Under the pieces are notes generated by a model. The model was not told the DNA's origin. It saw only the letters and a list, made by a program, of their open reading frames with translations, and searched no databases. This document shows positions 1 through 4,688 of a stretch of DNA of 7,908 bases, piece by piece. The stretch covers positions 1 through 7,908 of the forward strand of contig DATLSE010000033.1 in NCBI GenBank assembly GCA_035534295.1, written 5' to 3'. Position 1 is the stretch's first letter, and the number at the start of each line of letters is the position of its first letter. Position numbers and translations under genes: made by a program. This DNA is from DATKQJ01 sp035534295 (lineage in GTDB: Bacteria > Chloroflexota > Dormibacteria > Dormibacterales > Dormibacteraceae).

Positions 1-344
1 GCATTGGCCGAATCGACCGGGATGTGCACGCCAAACCAGCTCTGAGGCGCGATCGGGCCCCAGCTCTGCCCGGTGCCCGCCGTGTTGTAGGGCGCACCGT
101 AGCCGGCGCTGATGGTCGAGCCGGCCAGCTCTGCGGTGGCGGTGGTGACGAAGTCAACCTGGGCCTGACGCGACCAGGTCGCAATGGTCACCGGCGCCAC
201 GTCCGGTGACGACAGCGTGGCCCCGACCAGCAGCGCCAGAAGGCCGACACCCACCAGTGCCACCACGATCTCTTTGACCAGATCGTAGGGAGCCATGCGC
301 ACGCCGCGGTAGTACTCTTCCTGGGTCCTGCCCATCGGCCTCAT
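1..344 (-). CDS. Membrane-anchored subunit next to cytochrome b (3' end outside window)
   Basis: Only the first 114 codons are inside the window. The start is the ATG at 344-342, which overlaps the cytochrome b stop codon as ATGA. An AGGAGG lies 9 nt upstream of it, whereas the second in-frame ATG (335) would be 18 nt away. A polar N-terminus containing EEYYRG is followed by one hydrophobic helix at about residues 24-43. The rest appears to be an exported or soluble domain with the visible motifs TATAELAG, YGAPYNTAG and GVHIPVD. No CxxCH heme motif, Rieske motif or PEWY-type quinone motif is seen in this part. From memory, this resembles an uncharacterised protein that follows a short cytochrome b in Actinobacteria. 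Coupling to cytochrome b suggests a structural subunit of the same complex; this is inference. It could still acquire more helices beyond the window edge. Confidence 0.8.
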   Translation of the reverse strand, partial: MRPMGRTQEEYYRGVRMAPYDLVKEIVVALVGVGLLALLVGATLSSPDVAPVTIATWSRQAQVDFVTTATAELAGSTISAGYGAPYNTAGTGQSWGPIAPQSWFGVHIPVDSAN

Positions 345-991
345 GACAGCGCGCCTCCTTCGGGATCGATGGGTTTGACGACGCCGCGCGCTCGCACCAT
401 GACCAGGTGGGCCACGACCAGGAAGGTGACACCCACGGGCAGCAGCATCACGTGCAGCCCGTACATCTGGCCGAAGTTCAGCACGTTGAAGAAGGACCCG
501 ATCCCGGCTGAATTCATGGCGTCCTTGGCGTTGATGGCGACGAACTGAGAGGCGAAGTTCTGCTGTGAGAGGTAGCCGGTGAACGCGGTCAGGACGCTGA
601 TCCCGAAGATCACCACTCCGATCATCCAGGTCGCCGCGCGCCCGTCTCGCCATCCGGCCATGAAGTACTGGCCCCACAGGTGCAGGACCATGGCGATGAA
701 GAAGAGCTGGACCGACCAGAAGTGAACGCTGTTGACGAACCTCCCGACACCGGACGAATGCCACCACTGGGGACCGAAGAAGGCGAGGATGACCCCGCTT
801 AAGATCACCCAGGCCAGGGCGGCGATGGTGATGACCCCGAATACGTAGACCCATGAACCCACGTAGTAGGGCTGGCGGTCGGGCAGCAGGTGATCCATGG
901 GGAGGTTTCCCTCCAAGGCCCGGCGGGTGCGCACGGTCCAGCTCGCGGGACGCTTTTGGACCACCTCCTGGCGCTTATTCACGATCGCCAT
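341..991 (-). CDS. Cytochrome b6-like diheme cytochrome b (N-terminal domain, four helices)
   Basis: This 216-residue integral membrane protein has the size and plan of cytochrome b6 or the N-terminal half of bc1 cytochrome b. Such proteins carry two b hemes and oxidise quinol. Candidate heme ligands are H90 and H104 on helix B (SVHFWS...VLHLW) and H180 and H195 on helix D (GLHVMLLP...VAHLV). The helix-D spacing of 15 matches cytochrome b6 rather than mitochondrial cytochrome b. Hydrophobic helices sit at about 48-72, 88-110, 122-140 and 176-200. It has no cysteine at all, so the covalent c-type heme of b6f and Bacillus-type complexes cannot form through a cysteine in this subunit. The usual SLPWD region after helix C is replaced by YLSQQNFASQF. 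The gene overlaps the 50-residue ORF upstream by 17 bp and the next gene by 4 bp, so translation of all three is probably coupled. The family call is firm; the exact complex type is not. Confidence 0.93.
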   Translation of the reverse strand: MAIVNKRQEVVQKRPASWTVRTRRALEGNLPMDHLLPDRQPYYVGSWVYVFGVITIAALAWVILSGVILAFFGPQWWHSSGVGRFVNSVHFWSVQLFFIAMVLHLWGQYFMAGWRDGRAATWMIGVVIFGISVLTAFTGYLSQQNFASQFVAINAKDAMNSAGIGSFFNVLNFGQMYGLHVMLLPVGVTFLVVAHLVMVRARGVVKPIDPEGGALS

Positions 992-1127
992 TGTCGGCCT
1001 TATCGCTGTGCGGGAAGGGCGCCACCAGCGCGATGGCGAAGATCACGATCATCAATCCCATGACGATGAGATTGGGAAGCGAGATGAGGATGAATCCCCA
1101 ATGAAGATATGTTGTCGGCGCGTCCAT
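975..1127 (-). CDS. Small single-helix membrane protein (50 aa) preceding cytochrome b
   Basis: This short ORF starts at the ATG at 1127-1125 and ends with TAA at 977-975, within the cytochrome b gene. A clear ribosome site, AGGAGA, lies 5 nt upstream of the ATG. The protein starts MDAPTTYLHWGF and has one long hydrophobic helix at about residues 11-37 (ISLPNLIVMG then MIVIFAIALVAPFP). A polar, acidic tail (SDKADNGDRE) follows. The coding frame overlaps cytochrome b by 17 bp, so the two are very likely translated together. Small single-helix subunits are known in other respiratory complexes (PetG/PetN of b6f, CydX of bd oxidase), and this protein fits that role by size and position. From memory, similar HWG...PNL...PFP proteins occur beside short cytochrome b genes in Actinobacteria. 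The function as an accessory subunit is inferred. Confidence 0.8.
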   Translation of the reverse strand: MDAPTTYLHWGFILISLPNLIVMGLMIVIFAIALVAPFPHSDKADNGDRE

Positions 1128-1187
1128 GCAGGTCTCCTATTTCAACTCGTGGCACGGAGGTACTGTGACCTGAAGCCGGCCCCAGGG

Positions 1188-1212
1188 GCAGGGTCTAACG
1201 ACCCTACCCTGC
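1188..1212 (-). promoter_or_regulatory. Small hairpin in the leader of the cytochrome b genes
   Basis: Arms GCAGGGT (1188-1194) and ACCCTGC (1206-1212) pair perfectly with an 11-nt loop. An alternative 5-bp pairing uses AGGGT and the inner ACCCT (1201-1205). The structure lies about 60-85 nt upstream of the 50-residue gene and contains the stop codon of the putative 11-codon ORF. No U-run follows, so a simple terminator is unlikely. A regulatory role is speculative. Confidence 0.3.
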
Positions 1213-1239
1213 GAGGACCTTTGCCCATAGTGCGCCCAT
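1204..1239 (-). CDS. Possible 11-codon leader peptide ORF
   Basis: ATG at 1239-1237 is preceded by a strong AAGGAG with a 5-nt spacer. The ORF encodes MGALWAKVLAG and ends in TAG at 1206-1204, inside a small hairpin about 77 nt before the 50-residue gene. Spacing and ribosome-site quality are as good as for the real genes here. However, such a short ORF can arise by chance, and there is no run of one amino acid as in classical attenuators. It is listed as a candidate only. Confidence 0.25.
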   Translation of the reverse strand: MGALWAKVLAG

Positions 1240-1271
1240 CGCGGCTCCTTAAACCGTCGATGAAGGGCTCA

Positions 1272-1309
1272 GCGCCCGCTCGGAGCGTCACCGGATCCGA
1301 GCGTGGCGC
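1272..1309 (-). terminator. Strong 13-bp bulged hairpin
   Basis: GCGCC (1272-1276) pairs with GGCGC (1305-1309), and CGCTCGGA (1277-1284) with TCCGAGCG (1296-1303). There is a single bulged T at 1304 and an 11-nt loop. No T-run follows on the minus strand, so it is not a canonical intrinsic terminator. It could be a transcript-end or leader structure, or a protein-binding inverted repeat, upstream of the cytochrome b genes. Confidence 0.35.
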
Positions 1310-1543
1310 AACCAAAACGCCCCGATCCTCCCTCGCGCCGCTCTCCGGAGACGGCTTCTTGGGAACCGGTCCAGGCGGGCACGCCCGGGCTGGAGCAACT
1401 GGCTGCCGCGCCCATTTCACGGCCCGATCGGGGACTGATCAGGTGGCATGGGTGAGGTGATCGGGTTGGCGCGGGCGAGTGTGCGGGACCCAAACCCCCA
1501 GATGGCGATACCGACGGCGAAACCATGGTCCAGGACGGGCAAC

Positions 1544-1567
1544 GCCCGAGGATCCAGATCCTCGGGC
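1544..1567 (-). terminator. Perfect 11-bp inverted repeat after the 194-aa gene
   Basis: GCCCGAGGATC (1544-1554) and GATCCTCGGGC (1557-1567) are perfect complements separated by two bases. The repeat begins 23 nt past the stop codon of the 194-residue gene, the usual place for a terminator hairpin. In RNA the innermost pairs would open to form a loop. There is no U-tract on the downstream side, so it may act as a GC-rich, U-less terminator or 3'-end stabiliser. Confidence 0.45.
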
Positions 1568-1589
1568 TGCCCATCCGTACCGGCTGGGG

Positions 1590-2174
1590 TCAGGCGCTGA
1601 CTCCAGCGCGGTGGGCCACAAGCGCGGCCTTGCGGGGACGGACCAAGAGGGCCGCCAGCTCGAAGACGAGCGACCCCAGCACCGCCAGGGCGGCGATGGC
1701 GGTCCCGATCGCGGCGTAACCCGCGTACAGTCCCAGGGTCCACCAGCCGTAGGCGTTGAGAAGGATCGCGCGCAGGGTCTCGCCCTGGAATAGCGTCGCC
1801 TTCTGGGCCGCCAGCGTCGCATTCTTGGGATCGGCCTGGGCGGCCGTGCTCACCTGGGCGTACGTCTTGCCGTTCGCCAGCTCGGACAGATGGATGGAGA
1901 TGAAGTCATTGGCGTAGACGCGCGCCTTGACCCCGTTGTCCACCTGCTGACCCGCGTACTGCCTGATCTCAGCTGGGAAGACGGCCGGGTCGAGCGCGCC
2001 TCCGGGCTTGATCTGGCTCTGGGGGGGGAAGTAGATCTTCTGGGCGATAAGTTCGCTTCCGACCTGGCCGGTCGAAAAGGCGCTCCCCCACATTAGAACT
2101 CCGGTAATGGCGCCCAGCAGGGCGACTAAAACCACCTCCAGGCTGACTATCCGCCACCTCATGCCTTTGGTCAT
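1590..2174 (-). CDS. Conserved two-helix membrane protein of unknown function (194 aa)
   Basis: The protein has a short cytoplasmic start (MTKGMRWR), a hydrophobic helix at about residues 10-32, and a roughly 100-residue outer domain. A second hydrophobic stretch at about 144-176 follows, then a basic tail. Visible motifs include QKIYFPPQ, YAGQQVDNG, HLSELANGKTYAQV and FQGETLRAILLNAYGWW. There are no cysteines and no heme motif. From memory, it belongs to a family of actinobacterial hypothetical membrane proteins, some mislabelled as LigA dioxygenase; nothing here supports dioxygenase activity. The ATG at 2174 is preceded by AGGA at 4-nt spacing, within a tandem GATAGGA repeat. It lies between the Rrf2 regulator and the cytochrome b genes, with a gap on each side, so it may be its own transcription unit. 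Role in the electron-transfer set is unknown. Confidence 0.85.
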   Translation of the reverse strand: MTKGMRWRIVSLEVVLVALLGAITGVLMWGSAFSTGQVGSELIAQKIYFPPQSQIKPGGALDPAVFPAEIRQYAGQQVDNGVKARVYANDFISIHLSELANGKTYAQVSTAAQADPKNATLAAQKATLFQGETLRAILLNAYGWWTLGLYAGYAAIGTAIAALAVLGSLVFELAALLVRPRKAALVAHRAGVSA

Positions 2175-2335
2175 CTCTTCCTATCTCCTATCCGGATGTA
2201 TGCCTGCGTTCGATGCTTAGCCAACCACCTTGATCCCGTGCTGGCCAATGCCATAGGGCCCGCTCCGAGGCGGGTCCTGGTCCTGCTCGATTACGGCTTC
2301 CCGCGGGAGTGATCCCCGGCCGCCGGCTCGCAGGA
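2175..2335. promoter_or_regulatory. Intergenic region upstream of the 194-aa membrane protein gene
   Basis: This 161-bp gap probably carries the leader of the 194-residue gene. A tandem 7-bp repeat, GATAGGA twice on the minus strand (2179-2192), forms a doubled ribosome-binding region. A 10-bp palindrome TCCCGCGGGA lies at 2299-2308. A hairpin that may end the Rrf2 transcript is listed separately. No clear promoter hexamers were recognised. Confidence 0.35.
2255..2278 (-). terminator. Weak candidate terminator hairpin after the Rrf2 gene
   Basis: AGGGCCCGC (2255-2263) pairs with GCGGGTCCT (2270-2278) with one G-U pair and a 6-nt loop. It lies about 60 nt beyond the regulator's stop codon. 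There is no U-run downstream, so activity is uncertain. Confidence 0.35.
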
Positions 2336-2800
2336 CTAGTTGCGGTGTGAGTCGGCCCCGACCGGGTAGCTACCCTGAGCCAGCGCCACGTCGACCGCCG
2401 TCACCGAGGCCAGCGTGACGTTGCCCAGAAGGTCGCAGAAGGCGTTGGTGGCCGCGCTCCAGGCCGGATGCAGGGCGCACATGCGATTCCAGCGGCAGGG
2501 ACCACCGCGCAGAGAGCAGCGATCTGGACGCAGGCTTCCCTCCGCCGCCTGCACGACGTCGACGAGCCTGATCTCGCTCGGATCGCGCGTCAGGCGATAG
2601 CCGCCTCGGCGCCCCGCCCGCGCCTCGGCCAGACCGGCGTGCGCGAGCAGTCCCAAGATCTGCGGCGTATAGGCGGCGGGGATCCCCATCTCGAGCGAGA
2701 TCTCGCGCGTTTTGACGTAGCCGCCGCCGGCGCCCACGCGTGCCAGCGCGATCGCGGCCCGCACCGCGTAGTCACCGCGCCGGCTGAGGGTCAGCTCCAC
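2336..2800 (-). CDS. Rrf2-family transcriptional regulator with iron-sulfur cysteine motif
   Basis: The 154-residue product has the family's usual length and layout. The start is a GTG at 2800-2798 preceded by GAAGG at 6-nt spacing. It gives the typical opening M-E-L-T-L-SRRGDYAVRA, so a longer in-frame extension upstream is rejected. A winged helix-turn-helix covers about residues 30-72, with the wing GRRGGYRL. C95, C102 and C108 form a C-x6-C-x5-C motif like the cluster-binding cysteines of IscR and NsrR, which bind [2Fe-2S] or [4Fe-4S] clusters and respond to iron-sulfur status or NO. A fourth cysteine, C122, follows. The gene overlaps the flavoprotein gene by 29 bp and is probably co-transcribed with it, so it likely controls this iron-sulfur-rich operon, perhaps including itself. 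The ligand (NO, redox or cluster supply) cannot be told from sequence. Confidence 0.92.
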   Translation of the reverse strand: MELTLSRRGDYAVRAAIALARVGAGGGYVKTREISLEMGIPAAYTPQILGLLAHAGLAEARAGRRGGYRLTRDPSEIRLVDVVQAAEGSLRPDRCSLRGGPCRWNRMCALHPAWSAATNAFCDLLGNVTLASVTAVDVALAQGSYPVGADSHRN

Positions 2801-4688
2801 CTGTACCCTTCGCTTTCGCCTTCCCCGCCTCACCCCGCTGAGGCCGGCTCTGGAGCACCGCCCGCGCCGCCGCGCGACCCTGTGCCATCGATCCCGACAC
2901 CGTCGAGGGACCCACCAGGGCGTCGCCGGCGACCCAGACTCGACCCGCCTGAGGCGTGGGGGCCGCCGCCAGGCCGGCCGCGGCCTGCCGGCGCCAGAGA
3001 CCGGCCCACCAGGCCACCCGAAGTCGAGCCGGTGACGTCGGGGTCCGATGCCACAGGCGCGTCCACCAGCCGCTGTGAACCGGGGACCCGGCCACGGCCA
3101 GACCCACCTCACGTCGCAGGGCCTGGGTCCCGATGGCCTGGGCCGACCCGGTAGGAATCCCGCTCGCGGTCCAGCGCCGGTCGGGGATGGCGCGCGTCTG
3201 GTCCACGCTGCGCACGGGCAGGCTCACGGCCGCACCGGCGACCGCGCCGTCGACGCGGTAGCCCAGGGCCACGATGACGCGATCGACGCTCATCGCTTCA
3301 CTGGGCCCGGCGATGACGTGGGGCCGGTCGGTGATCCGGCGCTGCACGGTGGACCGCAGCCAGGCGGTGCGCACTCCTCCGTCTCCTGCCTCTCCTGCCT
3401 CTCCCCCCTCGAGGCGCTCCAGGGTGGTGTTGAACCTCACCTCGACCCCCTCGTCCCGCGCCTCGGCCAGCTCGTCCGGGCGGACCCGGGCAAAGCGCTC
3501 GTCCATCCACTCCACCGCCGTCACCGGCGCGCCCAGGCGGCGCAGGGTGCGCGCCACGTCCATGGCCGTGTTGCCGCCCCCCAGAACCAGCACCCGCCGG
3601 CCGGGTCCGATGTTGGGCAGGCCCTCACCGGCGCCGAGCGCGGCTCGGGCTCGGTTCAAAAAGCTGGTCGCGTCCTCGACTCCCGGCAAATCCGCACCGG
3701 GCACTGAGATCGCCAGTGGGAGCGAGGCCCCGTGGGCGAGGATGACCGCGTCGTGCTCTTCGAGCAGCGCCTCGAGGGTCACGTCGCGGCCCAGCTCGCA
3801 GCCGGTTCTGAGCTCTACGCCTGCGGCCTTGAGCGCCTCGAGGTGGGGCTCGACGACGGCGTCGGGCAGGGTGAAGGCGGGAATGCCCCAGCGCAGCACG
3901 CCACCCGGCTCTGAGTCCTTTTCGAACATCGACACCTTGGCGGAGGCAGAGAGCAGCTCCCAGGCCGCCGCCATGCCGGCCGGACCCGAGCCCACCACCG
4001 CCACCGAGAGCCCGGCGCCCCGCGCCGAGGTGCGCTCCACCTCGGGGCTGGGACCGTGGTCAGCGACAAAGCGCTCCAGACGGCCGATGGCGACCGGCTG
4101 TCCGCCCGCCAGCGCCCAGGAGCACGCTCCCTCGCACTGAACGCTCTGATCACAGACCCGGCTGCAGATGCCGGGGAGGAAGGTCGATGAGCTCAGCACC
4201 GCTTGGGCCTGGTTCAAGTTGCGCTCCCGAAGCGCAGATATGAATCCGGGGATGTCGATGTGGGCGGGACAGCCCTCCATACACGTGGGGTCGGGGCAGA
4301 CAAGGCAACGGTTGGCCTCGAAAAGAGCCTGGGTCCAACCTTCAAATCCGGTCCGGATCTCCTCCTGGCTGCCCGCCAGGGGCTCGGCCTTGTGCGCCTG
4401 CATCTGGGTCCGGGGCGAGACCAGCATCGGGCCGCTGACGGCTATGGCGCTGTAGGGGCAGACCCGCTCGCACTGCCGACAGCCCACGCAGAGGGTGTCG
4501 TCAGCCTGGGCGATCCACTTGTCCTTGTCGATCCCAAGGGCGTGGGTGGGGCAGCGAATGACGCACTCCTGACACCCCGCGCAGCGCTCCTGGTTAACCC
4601 GTACGCTCGGATGCTGGAGCGGTAGAAACTCCTGCTCCAGAAGCCTGATCCCGCCCGTAACCGCGCCGTCAGTGCTTCGAATGCTCAT
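2772..4688 (-). CDS. Ferredoxin-domain/GltD-like NAD(P)H oxidoreductase (iron-sulfur flavoprotein)
   Basis: The product has 638 residues. ATG at 4688-4686 overlaps the preceding stop as ATGA and is preferred over an upstream in-frame ATG at 4745. The N-terminus carries two ferredoxin-type [4Fe-4S] motifs (C36, C39, C42, C46 and C67, C70, C73, C77). A GltD/dihydropyrimidine dehydrogenase-type iron-sulfur domain follows (C128, C131, C136, C140; C175, C179, C185, C189). FAD is expected at VVGSGPAGMAAA (231-242), the dinucleotide at VLVLGGGNTAMDVA (366-379) and a second flavin contact at GDALVGPSTVSGS (588-600). Such proteins move electrons between NAD(P)H and ferredoxin or a partner. E393 replaces the arginine pair that grips the NADPH phosphate in GltD, hinting at NADH. 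Between about 477 and 587 there are roughly 65 more residues than usual, rich in tryptophan and arginine. A glutamate synthase role is unlikely, since no large-subunit gene is nearby. It probably works with the membrane iron-sulfur protein encoded just upstream. Confidence 0.92.
   Translation of the reverse strand: MSIRSTDGAVTGGIRLLEQEFLPLQHPSVRVNQERCAGCQECVIRCPTHALGIDKDKWIAQADDTLCVGCRQCERVCPYSAIAVSGPMLVSPRTQMQAHKAEPLAGSQEEIRTGFEGWTQALFEANRCLVCPDPTCMEGCPAHIDIPGFISALRERNLNQAQAVLSSSTFLPGICSRVCDQSVQCEGACSWALAGGQPVAIGRLERFVADHGPSPEVERTSARGAGLSVAVVGSGPAGMAAAWELLSASAKVSMFEKDSEPGGVLRWGIPAFTLPDAVVEPHLEALKAAGVELRTGCELGRDVTLEALLEEHDAVILAHGASLPLAISVPGADLPGVEDATSFLNRARAALGAGEGLPNIGPGRRVLVLGGGNTAMDVARTLRRLGAPVTAVEWMDERFARVRPDELAEARDEGVEVRFNTTLERLEGGEAGEAGDGGVRTAWLRSTVQRRITDRPHVIAGPSEAMSVDRVIVALGYRVDGAVAGAAVSLPVRSVDQTRAIPDRRWTASGIPTGSAQAIGTQALRREVGLAVAGSPVHSGWWTRLWHRTPTSPARLRVAWWAGLWRRQAAAGLAAAPTPQAGRVWVAGDALVGPSTVSGSMAQGRAAARAVLQSRPQRGEAGKAKAKGTGGADPQPAR

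Larger units (their letters stand above)
1128..1589. other. 462-bp gap without an established gene, rich in inverted repeats
   Basis: No convincing protein gene is present on either strand. The open frames here are arginine- and proline-rich and lack ribosome sites or family motifs. The stretch contains a perfect inverted repeat just after the upstream gene (1544-1567), a 10-bp palindrome CCCGATCGGG (1423-1432), a strong bulged hairpin (1272-1309), a possible 11-codon leader ORF (1204-1239) and a smaller hairpin around its stop codon (1188-1212). It probably holds the end of the 194-residue gene's transcript and the promoter and 5' leader of the cytochrome b genes. No convincing -35/-10 pair was found. 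Confidence 0.6.

Noticed and set aside
1142..1228. 28-codon ORF (MGKGPRRVGSLD...) upstream of the 50-residue gene
   Set aside because: The AAGGAG is 16 nt or more from its ATG, and the sequence has no membrane or conserved feature. The shorter ORF at 1239 fits the ribosome site better.
1417..1743. Minus-strand frame containing VLDHGFAVGIAIWGFGS, which looks somewhat membrane-like
   Set aside because: It overlaps the 194-residue gene in another frame, lacks a plausible start and ribosome site after that gene ends, and matches no family I know.
2801..3112. N-terminal extension of the Rrf2 regulator up to an ATG at 3112
   Set aside because: The extension is arginine-, proline- and tryptophan-rich and lies antiphase within the flavoprotein gene. 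The GTG at 2800 has a ribosome site and gives the normal family N-terminus.
2468..3154. Long plus-strand open frame
   Set aside because: It is a shadow of the Rrf2 and flavoprotein genes, with proline/arginine-rich composition and no family motif.
3274..4140. 288-codon plus-strand open frame
   Set aside because: It is opposite a strongly supported flavoprotein gene, and its serine/arginine-rich composition is typical of antisense frames in GC-rich DNA.
2772..4688. Glutamate synthase small subunit (gltD)
   Set aside because: The two N-terminal ferredoxin motifs, the large extra segment and the absence of a gltB neighbour argue for a different electron-transfer role.
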